Origin: Enterococcus gallinarum NBRC 100675
GTDB taxonomy: Bacteria > Bacillota > Bacilli > Lactobacillales > Enterococcaceae
Assembly (NCBI RefSeq): GCF_001544275.1
Contig: NZ_BCQE01000021.1
Coordinates: 1-64,000, forward strand
Length of the DNA: 64,000 bases
Reading direction: 5' to 3'
Positions 24,354-33,424 of this stretch are shown here, piece after piece. Under the pieces are notes generated by a model. That model was not told the origin of the DNA and did no database searches. It saw only the letters and a list, made by a program, of their open reading frames with translations. The number at the start of each line of letters is the position of its first letter. Within the stretch, counting starts at the first letter, position 1. Both the position numbers and the translations under genes were made by a program.

Positions 24354-24935
24354 GTGGGAAATGGTACAAAAATTTGGATAGAGGGAACGATTATGGCGGC
24401 ACTGGCGATGGTACTATCGCTGATTCCTTTAGACTTTGGAAGTAGTTTTTCAATTTCTTTAGGACAGATTCCATTAACAATCTTTGCTATCCGTAGAGGC
24501 TGGAAGCCAGGATTAATGGCAGGATTGGTTTGGGGATTGCTGCATTTCCCATTAGGTAAAGTCTGGTTTTTGAGTGTTCTTCAAGTATTGATCGAGTACC
24601 CATTTGCTTTTACATTTGTGGGTTTTGCCGGACTTTATGCAAATAAAATTCATTTGGCGATTAGAAATGGTTCGAAGGGTAGCGTGCAACGACTACTTGT
24701 ACAAGCAACATTCACAGGCGCATTTGCTCGTTATTTTTGGCATTTCCTTGCCGGCTGGGTTTACTGGGGAGCATATGCTCTCTGGGGGATGAAACCTTGG
24801 CTTTTCTCTCTGGTAATGAATACCGCCAGCGGACTTGCTACGGCAATCGTCACGGCAATTATCTTACTAATTGCTTATCGAACATCCCCAGAGGTATTTG
24901 TACCTAAGGACGATTATTTAAATCGGACTGCTTAA
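24354..24935 (+). CDS. thiT: ECF thiamine transporter S component ThiT
   Basis: ThiT (YuaJ) binds thiamine and works with a shared ECF energy-coupling module encoded elsewhere. The 193-aa protein has six hydrophobic helices and the signature IRRGWKPGLMAGLVWGLLH; later aromatic residues (YFWHFLAGWVYWGAYA) form the thiamine site. The start is GTG 24354 behind GGAGGAG. The TPP riboswitch directly upstream confirms the substrate. Confidence 0.95.
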   Translation: MGNGTKIWIEGTIMAALAMVLSLIPLDFGSSFSISLGQIPLTIFAIRRGWKPGLMAGLVWGLLHFPLGKVWFLSVLQVLIEYPFAFTFVGFAGLYANKIHLAIRNGSKGSVQRLLVQATFTGAFARYFWHFLAGWVYWGAYALWGMKPWLFSLVMNTASGLATAIVTAIILLIAYRTSPEVFVPKDDYLNRTA

Positions 24936-24983
24936 AAAAAGACTTGTTCTCCAAAATCAAAATAGGAGAGCAAGTCATTTTTT
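24934..24983. terminator. Bidirectional terminator between thiT and the 24975 gene
   Basis: GACTTGTTCTCC and GGAGAGCAAGTC form a 12-bp stem (one G-T), flanked by an A-run and a T-run. It overlaps the stop codon of the minus-strand gene. Confidence 0.88.
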
Positions 24984-25757
24984 ATCGATAAAACCAAAAG
25001 CTAGATCGTCTTGATCCAATTCCAACTGCCATTCTTTTTTATTTGCAAAGTAGCGAAGCGTTGCCACTTGATAGTCTTCTTTCAGAGAGAGGTGACTATT
25101 TTTGAGCCCAGATTCCTCGACTAAGTAAATCGGGATTGTGTAGGTTTTATCGACCAATTGTTCTTGATGGAAACATAAGATGATTCCTTCCTGCATGACT
25201 CCCCGCAAGTCTTTGAGAAGATTTAAATCAAGTTTAGAGACCGGAGTAGGCTTTTTGAAGAAAGAGAGTCGATCATTTATTTTTTCTAGAACGATGTGCG
25301 TGATTTTGTCAGCCAAAATTCGGTAATATTCTTCCAGGTAGCGGTAGTAAACACGGGAACGCTGATCTTTGAGGTCGAAATAAACAAAGTTGTTTTGTAG
25401 TTTGTAGAAAAACGGAGAATGAAGATGCGTTTTCATATGCCCGAAATATAACAATTCTGAAATTTCTAGCGGTGTTAGCTCTTTTACCATTTCTAAATCA
25501 TTAAAGTCGATCCATTTGATTTCTTCTGTGATCCGTCCGCGGTTGAGTTGTTGAAAGAAAAGGTGAACATCTTCAATGCCTCGGATAATCTTTAGCCCTG
25601 TATGCGACTCAAATTCACCAAATTCACTAGAGGGATCAAGCAACAACAGATTTTTTGGCTGGTGAACGATACTCTTGTTGAAATCTTGAGCATCCACTCC
25701 GCGAGTCGAAACGGCATTGCTGGTTGTATCAATATGTACATAAATCGTGTTCGACAT
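24975..25757 (-). CDS. Uncharacterised conserved-looking protein
   Basis: I do not recognise this 260-aa protein. It has no signal peptide or membrane helix. The first ~95 residues look beta/alpha with IYVHIDTTSNAVSTRGVD and NLLLLDPSSEFGEFES; the middle (about 100-175) is helical and rich in Tyr, Phe and Leu; the last part has strands such as YTIPIYLVEESG. GGGAGGG precedes the ATG in the minus direction. It stands alone and converges with thiT. Full-length and codon-typical, so it is a real gene of unknown job. Confidence 0.7.
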   Translation of the reverse strand: MSNTIYVHIDTTSNAVSTRGVDAQDFNKSIVHQPKNLLLLDPSSEFGEFESHTGLKIIRGIEDVHLFFQQLNRGRITEEIKWIDFNDLEMVKELTPLEISELLYFGHMKTHLHSPFFYKLQNNFVYFDLKDQRSRVYYRYLEEYYRILADKITHIVLEKINDRLSFFKKPTPVSKLDLNLLKDLRGVMQEGIILCFHQEQLVDKTYTIPIYLVEESGLKNSHLSLKEDYQVATLRYFANKKEWQLELDQDDLAFGFIDKK

Positions 25758-25886
25758 GCCAATTAATCCCTCCCTGATAATAAGTTCATTCTACAATAAA
25801 GTGTATCAAATTGCTTGTATCTTTTCGTTTAAAGTTATATTACAAAATAACGGAAAAAACAATTTTTAAGATTGCGTTTTTTTATG

Positions 25887-25909
25887 AAGCAAAAAACTTT
25901 GCTTTTTTA
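25887..25909 (+). terminator. Orphan terminator-like hairpin upstream of srtA
   Basis: AAGCAAA and TTTGCTT pair and are followed by TTTT. No plus-strand gene precedes it, and the likely srtA promoter lies after it. It may end a short unannotated transcript, or it may be chance in AT-rich DNA. Confidence 0.4.
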
Positions 25910-25926
25910 TTAAAAAAAATCCAAAA

Positions 25927-25956
25927 TTGGCGCTTCTGCAGTGATTTTGTTATGAT
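25927..25956 (+). promoter_or_regulatory. Promoter of srtA
   Basis: TTGGCG, an 18-base spacer and TATGAT, 31 bases before the srtA ATG. Confidence 0.55.
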
Positions 25957-25986
25957 AGGAGTAATAAAAATTGGAGACGAAAAACG

Positions 25987-26700
25987 ATGAAAAAGAAACG
26001 AACTTTGTTCCATTGGCTCTCGAATCTATTCTTGGTCCTTTTGTTATTGATTGGTCTTGCTTTGATTTTTAATAATCAAATCAAAAATTTTCTGATCAAA
26101 CACAACGGAGATGCTTACGCAGTTTCCGAGATCTCTAGAGCCGATGTCAAAAAGAATATGGAGGCAGACACTACTTTTGATTTTGATGCCGTTGAACCGG
26201 CCAGCTCAGAAGCAGTTCTTAAAGCGCAACTAAGTAACAGCACATTACCAGTGATCGGTGGTGTAGCGATACCTAGCGTAGCGATTAATTTGCCGATTTT
26301 TAAAGGGTTATCGAATGAAGCTCTGCTATATGGAGCAGGAACTCTTAGCCCAACACAAAAAATGGGCGAAGGAAATTATGCACTAGCTAGCCATCGTGCG
26401 CAATCGCCAGACCTTTTGTTCACACCTCTAGATGATGTAGCTATTGGCGCAACAATTTATATTACGGATTTAGAAAATATTTATACATATACAGCAACTT
26501 CAACCGTGCGGGTTCAGCCAACAGATGTTTACTTATTGGATGAAGTAGCAGGAAGAAAAATGATCACATTAATTACATGTGGTGAAATGGGTGGAGTAAC
26601 CAGACGTGTGGTTCAGGGTGATCTTGAATCGGTTACACCAGTTGCTGATGCGACAGACGAGATGCGGGCCGCATTCAATATGGAACAGCGGACTTTTTAA
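25987..26700 (+). CDS. srtA: Class A housekeeping sortase
   Basis: Sortase A cleaves LPXTG proteins and attaches them to peptidoglycan. The 237-aa protein has an N-terminal membrane anchor (about 10-30, SNLFLVLLLLIGLALIF) and a beta-barrel. Catalytic residues are His136 (ALASHR), Cys198 (TLITCG) and Arg206 or Arg207. RBS TTGGAG is weak. It is monocistronic. No LPXTG substrate gene lies in the window, so it is the general sorting enzyme and not a pilus sortase. Confidence 0.95.
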   Translation: MKKKRTLFHWLSNLFLVLLLLIGLALIFNNQIKNFLIKHNGDAYAVSEISRADVKKNMEADTTFDFDAVEPASSEAVLKAQLSNSTLPVIGGVAIPSVAINLPIFKGLSNEALLYGAGTLSPTQKMGEGNYALASHRAQSPDLLFTPLDDVAIGATIYITDLENIYTYTATSTVRVQPTDVYLLDEVAGRKMITLITCGEMGGVTRRVVQGDLESVTPVADATDEMRAAFNMEQRTF

Positions 26701-26709
26701 ATGATAAGA

Positions 26710-26761
26710 ATACCACGAATGATGTCAGAAATTTTCATTGATCATCCGTGGTTTCTTTTTT
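26710..26761 (+). terminator. Terminator of srtA
   Basis: ACCACG-x-ATGATG pairs with CATC-x-CGTGGT around a long loop, then a T-rich run. Confidence 0.75.
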
Positions 26762-26780
26762 GCATTTGAGGAGGAGTCGG

Positions 26781-28136
26781 ATGAAGACAACAAAAATTTA
26801 TTTTTCTGATTTATATGTATCCCAAGATGTGTTTCAACAAAGCCGACTAGTTTTCCCTTTTTTTTCTAGTCATTCGGAGGCGCGAGCCGCTTTTCAATCA
26901 GTGGTCAACGAACAGGGGTGGCGATTGACGAATCAACACGGCACAGTCTATCTGTCTTGTGTCCATGAAGGGCCGCTTCTGACCATTCAGAATTTGTTGC
27001 AGGTGCCAAGTGATGCATTTACTTGGGAGACACTTGTTTCGATGACTGAGAGTTTTGCTAGAAGCCGTTTCGTAGACCAGATAGTTTGGGAAATGACAAG
27101 AAACCCCATCATGGATCAGTGGTTTGTGGGACGTGGATATGGTAGGGCGACACAGGGGTACCACAAGCAACTGGCCTACCATACAGCTTTCGTTCTAGGA
27201 GGAGGAGGTGCCCATGGCGCCTATCAAATTGGCGTATGGCAAGCGCTGAAAAAACACGGAATCACATTTGAGTGGGTAGCTGGGACGTCAGTTGGTGCAT
27301 TGAATGGTGCATTGGTTTTGATGGACGATATTGAAGCTGCTGAGCAATTATGGACGAATATTTCTAGTGATCAGGTCCTCCAATACCCAAAAGCTGCTGC
27401 TAAGAAAGAAACCTTATTAGATATGATGGAGCAATTACGCTCACTCGTAAAGACAGCACTGAAAGACAATGGTGCGAGTACAAAACCATTAGCACAGCTG
27501 TTAGCAGCGACTTTTGATGCAGACAAATTTAATGCCAGCAAAAGCCAGCTCTTACTTTGTACGACTCGTCTGCCGGATTTCAAAGAGGTTGTTTATCAGT
27601 TTGATTCCAGTAAAATTGATTATAGTTTGCAATGGTTGCTAGCGTCAGCGTCTTTTTATCCAGCAATGCAGGCACAATTGATTGATGGGGTCTATTATAT
27701 TGATGGAGGGTACCGCAACAATCTGCCAATTGATGCAGCCATTGAGCGAGGCGCTACAGAAGTTATTGCCGTCGATGTCCAAGGGCCTGGAATCAATAAG
27801 AAGGTTCAGGTCTCAGAATCAATTGCGCAGATTCAAATTGCTTCACCGTGGACTCTAGGTAGTTTTTTGATTTTTGATGCCAAACGTTCTCTAGAAAACA
27901 TGACTCTTGGGTATTTAGAAACGATGAAATACTTTGGCAAGTTCAGTGGCTATTGGTATACTTTTGATGAAGAGGCCTTCAACGATTCGTGGAAGCCATT
28001 CGCTCATCTGCTTCGACAAGATGCACCACGATTGTACGCATTTATGAAAAAAAAGGAATTTTGGAAGAAAGTGCGTAAGTTATATCAGCAAGAGGTCCCC
28101 TTGGAAATTTGTGGCGCGTCTTTTTTGAATGCATAG
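26781..28136 (+). CDS. Patatin-like phospholipase with an N-terminal extension
   Basis: Patatin-like proteins are Ser/Asp-dyad lipid acyl hydrolases. The 451-aa protein has an unfamiliar ~125-residue N-terminal region, then the oxyanion loop GGGGAHGAYQIG, the nucleophile elbow GTSVG, and DGG (in YYIDGGYRNNLPID), which supplies the catalytic Asp. ATG 26781 follows GAGGAGG at good distance; an upstream in-frame start lacks a ribosome site. No signal peptide, so it acts in the cytoplasm or at the inner membrane face. Substrate unknown. The next gene overlaps its end. Confidence 0.88.
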   Translation: MKTTKIYFSDLYVSQDVFQQSRLVFPFFSSHSEARAAFQSVVNEQGWRLTNQHGTVYLSCVHEGPLLTIQNLLQVPSDAFTWETLVSMTESFARSRFVDQIVWEMTRNPIMDQWFVGRGYGRATQGYHKQLAYHTAFVLGGGGAHGAYQIGVWQALKKHGITFEWVAGTSVGALNGALVLMDDIEAAEQLWTNISSDQVLQYPKAAAKKETLLDMMEQLRSLVKTALKDNGASTKPLAQLLAATFDADKFNASKSQLLLCTTRLPDFKEVVYQFDSSKIDYSLQWLLASASFYPAMQAQLIDGVYYIDGGYRNNLPIDAAIERGATEVIAVDVQGPGINKKVQVSESIAQIQIASPWTLGSFLIFDAKRSLENMTLGYLETMKYFGKFSGYWYTFDEEAFNDSWKPFAHLLRQDAPRLYAFMKKKEFWKKVRKLYQQEVPLEICGASFLNA

Positions 28137-28438
28137 GCAGATTACTACATCTTACACCGACCGTCATTTATACAAAGGAATCTTTCCTGCAAGCGATACG
28201 TGAGAAAATCATGACAGAACCAACGAAAGAAACAGAAGTATGGTCAGTAGCAGAATGGTTGTATTACTATCGCGAACAGTTCTTTTTGTTATCTGAGCAA
28301 AAACGGTTCTTGTTTTTCTATCGAACCCAACAAATTGAAACACCGGCATTTCAGCAGATTCGTGCGCGGTATCCAGAATTGGCTGTGCTGTCAGCCTATC
28401 TGGCTTATTTTTTAAAAGGAGAGGAACACAATGGATAA
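28109..28438 (+). CDS. Uncharacterised small protein overlapping the patatin gene
   Basis: The frame runs 109 codons from TTG 28109, or 75 from ATG 28211; neither has a convincing ribosome site, so the start is unsettled. The C-terminal part (EVWSVAEWLYYYREQFFLLSEQKRFLFFYRTQQIE, shown only in outline) is rich in aromatic residues and helical. It overlaps the preceding gene by 28 bases and the following ydbC by 8, which argues for a real, coupled reading frame. I do not recognise a family. Confidence 0.6.
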   Translation: MWRVFFECIGRLLHLTPTVIYTKESFLQAIREKIMTEPTKETEVWSVAEWLYYYREQFFLLSEQKRFLFFYRTQQIETPAFQQIRARYPELAVLSAYLAYFLKGEEHNG

Positions 28439-28646
28439 TTTTTCTTATGAGATCGTAGAGGAGATCGCCGTTCTTTCGGAAAATCCTAAGGGTTGGCGTA
28501 AAGAGCTTAATTTAGTCAGCTGGAATGGTCGCCCGCCTAAGTTTGACTTGCGTGACTGGAGTCCAGGACATGAAAAAATGGGTAAAGGCTTAACGTTATC
28601 AAATGAAGAATTCACCGAATTAAAAAAAGCACTGCTTTCTATGTGA
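28431..28646 (+). CDS. ydbC: YdbC/PC4-like single-stranded nucleic acid binding protein
   Basis: The 71-aa protein fits the bacterial YdbC family, which adopts the PC4 coactivator fold and binds single-stranded DNA. Visible family features are EIAVLSENPKGWRKELNLVSWNG, then KFDLRDWSPGHEKMGKGLTLS, and a C-terminal helix EEFTELKKAL. AGGAG precedes the ATG, which overlaps the previous frame by 8 bases. yicC follows 13 bases later. Confidence 0.88.
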   Translation: MDNFSYEIVEEIAVLSENPKGWRKELNLVSWNGRPPKFDLRDWSPGHEKMGKGLTLSNEEFTELKKALLSM

Positions 28647-28659
28647 AAGGAAGAAATGA

Positions 28660-29544
28660 ATGAAAAGCATGACAGGTTTTGGTAAAGGGAATGGAGAAAC
28701 AGCTGATTATCAAATAGAGATTGAGATTAAAAGTGTCAATCAGCGATTTATGGATTTGCAGCTGCGCATGCCCAAACAATTAAATGATTTGGAAGCACTG
28801 ATTCGACAAGAAGTCAAAAAAGTATTACAGCGTGGTCGGGTGGAGCTTTATCTGACATTGAACGAAAAGAATGCGGCTCATAAAGAAGTTATAGTCCAAT
28901 GGGATTTATTGGTGCCTTTTTTGAAGCAGGTCGAAGAAGAAGCTGCTCAAAGGTTGGATGTAGAAGAGCTGTCGAAAAAAGATCTTTTGGAAAAATTGAT
29001 CGTCCATGAAGCATTTCTTGATGTCCGAGAAAAACAACAAGAAGATACCCAGTTAGCGCAAGGTGTGTTAGATGCTTTGTCTCAGGCCTTAACAGCTATC
29101 GATCAAAGCCGTGAAATTGAAGGACAAGGGATTTATCAAGTGTTAAAAGAAAATCAGCAGCAATTACTTGGTAAAGTCATGGAATTACAGACGTTTATTG
29201 CCGATTATGAAGCCGATCATCGCCAACGTTTTGAGAAAAAGCTGACGGAATATTTAGGCGAGCAAGTAGATCAAGAACGTTTGTTGACCGAGATGGCCAT
29301 CCTGTTGGAGCGGGGAGATATTCATGAAGAGTTGGATCGAATGATGATTCATTTAGATTCTATGACTACTTTGTTAGAGGCAAAATCGCCGATCGGCCGG
29401 GAGCTGGATTTTTTGATTCAAGAAATGAACCGAGAAGTAAATACCATAGGTTCCAAGTCAAGCCCAATTGAAATCAAGAATAGTGTGGTTCAGATGAAGA
29501 CGATTATTGAAAAAATAAGAGAACAAGTCCAAAATATCGAATAG
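28660..29544 (+). CDS. yicC: YicC/YloC family endoribonuclease
   Basis: YicC-family proteins are conserved ring-forming endoribonucleases; the E. coli member affects stress and small-RNA turnover. The 294-aa protein starts KSMTGFGKGNGE, has KSVNQRFMDLQLRMP and ends with the strongly conserved GRELDFLIQEMNREVNTIGSKS. Length is standard. In Bacillus the gene (yloC) lies with gmk and rpoZ as here, but remA is replaced by an unrelated 93-aa gene. Confidence 0.94.
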   Translation: MKSMTGFGKGNGETADYQIEIEIKSVNQRFMDLQLRMPKQLNDLEALIRQEVKKVLQRGRVELYLTLNEKNAAHKEVIVQWDLLVPFLKQVEEEAAQRLDVEELSKKDLLEKLIVHEAFLDVREKQQEDTQLAQGVLDALSQALTAIDQSREIEGQGIYQVLKENQQQLLGKVMELQTFIADYEADHRQRFEKKLTEYLGEQVDQERLLTEMAILLERGDIHEELDRMMIHLDSMTTLLEAKSPIGRELDFLIQEMNREVNTIGSKSSPIEIKNSVVQMKTIIEKIREQVQNIE

Positions 29545-29556
29545 GAGTGATCAACA

Positions 29557-29838
29557 ATGAAATACTATGATATTACTTTTCATGAATTAAGCGGAAAAAA
29601 CGTCATCAAGCGGAGCGTCCCATCAGATAAAGCAAACTTTGATGCTTGGCAAGATGCTTGTGTCGCGATTGATCAAGAGTTCTTGCAAATTTTGGTCAAT
29701 GGAAATGCGGTATCGTTGAATCGTCGGTATATCGTTCGGATTGATTGCCAGGAAGTAGAAGATCCTACGGAGAAAGCTATCACGACAAAAGATGAATTGG
29801 CAGGTGTGATCAATACGCTAAGCAACATGGGGTTCTAA
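29557..29838 (+). CDS. Uncharacterised 93-aa protein between yicC and gmk
   Basis: I do not recognise this protein. It begins KYYDITFHELSGKNVIKRSV and has the central part FLQILVNGNAVSLNRRYIVRID, suggesting a small beta-rich fold. AGGAG precedes ATG 29557. It sits where RemA/YlzA lies in many Firmicutes, but the sequence does not look like RemA. It is likely co-transcribed with yicC. Confidence 0.7.
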   Translation: MKYYDITFHELSGKNVIKRSVPSDKANFDAWQDACVAIDQEFLQILVNGNAVSLNRRYIVRIDCQEVEDPTEKAITTKDELAGVINTLSNMGF

Positions 29839-29945
29839 AAGTAGGAGAGATGAGTAGTAATTTCATGAATTTCCCATTATAATAAAGTAGTTCTTGAAAG
29901 TTGCTGAAAAAAAGTGCAAAATAGACGTTAAGCAAAAGTCAGTGA

Positions 29946-30572
<627 letters not shown>

Positions 30573-30577
30573 AACGA

Positions 30578-30883
30578 ATGATGTTAAAACCTTCAATCGA
30601 TTCATTATTGGATCGTGTGAACTCAAAGTATTCCCTAGTGATTTTAGCCAGCAAACGCGCGCATGAACTAGATGCAGGTGCCCAAGCAACATTGGAACAA
30701 TTTGATTCGGTGAAAAGCGTAGGACAAGCATTGGAAGAAATCGAAGCAGAGCTTGTTGTTAATGATCCGCATCCAGAAATCAAACGTGCTCGCTTGAAAA
30801 TGGAACAAGAAGAGCGCAAAGCGCAAAAGGACCAAGAGCAAAAAGAACTGGAAGCCCGGATTCGTGACGAACAGAATCTGTAG
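30578..30883 (+). CDS. rpoZ: RNA polymerase omega subunit
   Basis: Omega assists RNA polymerase assembly by holding the beta' C terminus. The 101-aa protein begins [30 protein letters not shown] and ends in a charged Lys/Glu/Gln-rich helix. It follows gmk by five bases, the usual bacterial arrangement. Two ATG codons stand in tandem at the start. A terminator follows. Confidence 0.95.
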   Translation: MMLKPSIDSLLDRVNSKYSLVILASKRAHELDAGAQATLEQFDSVKSVGQALEEIEAELVVNDPHPEIKRARLKMEQEERKAQKDQEQKELEARIRDEQNL

Positions 30884-30890
30884 ACAATTA

Positions 30891-30930
30891 AAAAAGCTAG
30901 AGCACAATGCGTGTTCTGGCTTTTTCTTTT
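30891..30930 (+). terminator. Terminator after rpoZ
   Basis: AAAAGC-x-AGA-x-CAC pairs with GTG-x-TCT-x-GCTTTT around AATGC, followed by T. Confidence 0.75.
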
Positions 30931-31014
30931 GAGGCGATAGCCGTTAAATTTTCGTAAGGTTTACAGACAAATGTCTGTCATTTTAGTAAAATAAAGCCTG
31001 GAGGAGGAGAGAAG

Positions 31015-33414
31015 ATGACCTATGCAGCAGAAGTGATCGTGGATGTACCAACGATGCAGACAGATCAACCTTTTACATATGAAATACCTGAATATTTGCG
31101 CGCTGTGGCAGAGACTGGCATGCGAGTCGAAGTGCCATTTGGTAATGGGGATCGGCATATCCAAGGCTTTATCGTAGGATTGACGGATACACCGCCAAGT
31201 CAACCATTGAAACCTATTCTTCGCTTGCTGGATCTTTCTCCTGTGGTGAATGAAGAATTATTACAGTTAGCTGATTACATGAAAAAAACGACATTTGCTT
31301 TTAAGATCACCTGCTTGCAGACCATGTTGCCTAGTGTGATGAAAGCAGAATACCAGAAGAATATTCTTTTATTGGATGACACGCACCCAATAAAAGCGCA
31401 TTTTCCTGAGACGAATAGTCTGAGCTGGCAAGCTGCTGAAGAAGCAGGATTATTGTCGCAATTGAAAGTGTTACGCGAAGAAGCAGTCGTTGAATTGCAA
31501 TACGTGGTCAAAAATAAAAATAAAGCCAAGAAGATCCGTGTAGTGAAACGTCTGATTTCTCCAGAAGCGATTCCAGAGGCAATGAAGCAAATCAGAAAAG
31601 GGGCAAAACGACAACAACAATTATTGACAGTCTTACAAGAATCTGATCAGCTTCCCGTCTCATTTTTTGCAGAAGCAGGTATTTCGACAACAGTCTTGAA
31701 TCAAGGACAAGCACTGGGATGGCTTGAATTTCATGAGATTGAGACGTATCGGGATCCATTTAAAGATCGTTTTTTTCCAAAAACTGCAGCATTGGCATTG
31801 AACGAAGAACAAACCGATGCGGTTTCAAAAATTCTGTCAGCAGCAAAAAGACAAGAGGCACAAACCTTTCTTTTAGAAGGCATCACTGGCAGTGGGAAGA
31901 CAGAAGTCTATCTTCAAACGATCGCTGAGCTATTGAAACAAAAAAAGACTGCCATTATGCTGGTGCCAGAGATTGCTTTAACCCCACAAATGGTGGAACG
32001 TTTCAAGAGCCGCTTAGGTAACGCTGTGGCTGTGCTTCACAGTGGTCTGTCACAAGGGGAAAAATATGATGAATGGCGAAAGATTGAACGGGGAGAAGCC
32101 CAAGTAGTAGTCGGCGCACGTTCAGCTATTTTTGCTCCTTTAAAAAACATTGGCGTCATTATTGTCGATGAGGAACATGAAGCAAGCTATAAGCAGGAGG
32201 AGGCACCAAGATATCATGCGCGTGATTTAGCGATTTGGCGCGGAGGATACCATCATTGTCCTGTTGTTTTGGGGAGTGCCACTCCCTCTCTCGAGTCACG
32301 GGCTCGGGCGCAAAAAGGCGTTTATCAATTGTTGCGTTTGAATCAACGAGCAAAACTCAGTGCTCGTTTGCCGCAGATCAATGTAGTAGATATGCGGGAA
32401 GAATTTGCCAACAAAAACTACCAGACTTTTTCTCGCCAATTACAGGAAAAAATTCAAGATCGCTTAGATAAGCAAGAACAAATCGTTTTGCTGCTGAATA
32501 GACGCGGGTATTCTTCTTTTGTTATGTGTCGCGATTGCGGGTATGTTCTGCCTTGTCCGAACTGTGATATTTCTTTGACGCTTCATATGGATACCAAGAC
32601 GATGCGCTGTCATTATTGCGGGCACGAAGAAAAGATCCCTCACCGCTGTCCTAGCTGTCATGCAGATAAGATCCGTTACTATGGAACAGGTACGCAGAAA
32701 GTTGAAGAAGAACTAATTGCTAGATTTCCAGAAGCGCGGGTATTGCGGATGGATGTGGATACTACCCGCAAAAAAGGAGCACATGAAAAAATACTTACTT
32801 TATTTGGCGAAAAGAAAGCAGACATTTTACTAGGAACACAAATGATTGCCAAAGGGTTAGACTTTCCGGATATTACATTGGTAGGGGTCTTAAATGCTGA
32901 CACAGCATTGAATCTGCCAGATTTTCGTTCTAGTGAACGAACATTCCAATTGCTGACGCAAGTAAGCGGCCGAGCTGGCCGTGCGGAGAAAGCCGGCGAA
33001 GTAATCATTCAGACATTTAATCCGGAACACTATGCGATTCAACTAGCACAAACCCAAAACTATGAAGCTTTTTACCAACAAGAAATGTGGGTTCGGCATC
33101 AAAGCGGATATCCCCCTTATTACTACACGGTAAAAATTACCTGCAGTCATCTCGAAGAGCAGGCAGCTGCCCAAAAGATGTTTGCCATTTACCAAGAAGT
33201 ACAAAAAGAATTGTCGGATCAAAGTATTTTGCTTGGACCGGCACCTAGCGCGATCATGCGTGTCAAAAATCGCTATTACTACCAACTGATTATTAAATAC
33301 AAAAATGAACCACATTTGCCTGAACTGTTGACCCGGTTATTGGAACAAAGTCAGATCGATCAGCGAAAAGGACTCTATGTTTCCATTGACCAAGAACCGT
33401 TGAATTTTATTTAA
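31015..33414 (+). CDS. priA: Primosomal protein N' (replication restart helicase PriA)
   Basis: PriA recognises stalled forks and reloads the replicative helicase. The 799-aa protein has a 3'-end-binding domain (about 1-105), a winged helix, the helicase Walker A GITGSGKTEVY, the box II VDEEHEAS, a zinc module with paired cysteines (CRDCGYVLPCPNCD, then RCHYCG and RCPSCH), and helicase motif VI region QVSGRAGRAEK. The start ATG follows GGAGGAGAG. It opens a six-gene run to prkC with gaps or overlaps of about 15 bases or less. Confidence 0.96.
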   Translation: MTYAAEVIVDVPTMQTDQPFTYEIPEYLRAVAETGMRVEVPFGNGDRHIQGFIVGLTDTPPSQPLKPILRLLDLSPVVNEELLQLADYMKKTTFAFKITCLQTMLPSVMKAEYQKNILLLDDTHPIKAHFPETNSLSWQAAEEAGLLSQLKVLREEAVVELQYVVKNKNKAKKIRVVKRLISPEAIPEAMKQIRKGAKRQQQLLTVLQESDQLPVSFFAEAGISTTVLNQGQALGWLEFHEIETYRDPFKDRFFPKTAALALNEEQTDAVSKILSAAKRQEAQTFLLEGITGSGKTEVYLQTIAELLKQKKTAIMLVPEIALTPQMVERFKSRLGNAVAVLHSGLSQGEKYDEWRKIERGEAQVVVGARSAIFAPLKNIGVIIVDEEHEASYKQEEAPRYHARDLAIWRGGYHHCPVVLGSATPSLESRARAQKGVYQLLRLNQRAKLSARLPQINVVDMREEFANKNYQTFSRQLQEKIQDRLDKQEQIVLLLNRRGYSSFVMCRDCGYVLPCPNCDISLTLHMDTKTMRCHYCGHEEKIPHRCPSCHADKIRYYGTGTQKVEEELIARFPEARVLRMDVDTTRKKGAHEKILTLFGEKKADILLGTQMIAKGLDFPDITLVGVLNADTALNLPDFRSSERTFQLLTQVSGRAGRAEKAGEVIIQTFNPEHYAIQLAQTQNYEAFYQQEMWVRHQSGYPPYYYTVKITCSHLEEQAAAQKMFAIYQEVQKELSDQSILLGPAPSAIMRVKNRYYYQLIIKYKNEPHLPELLTRLLEQSQIDQRKGLYVSIDQEPLNFI

Positions 33415-33424
33415 AGGAGATATT

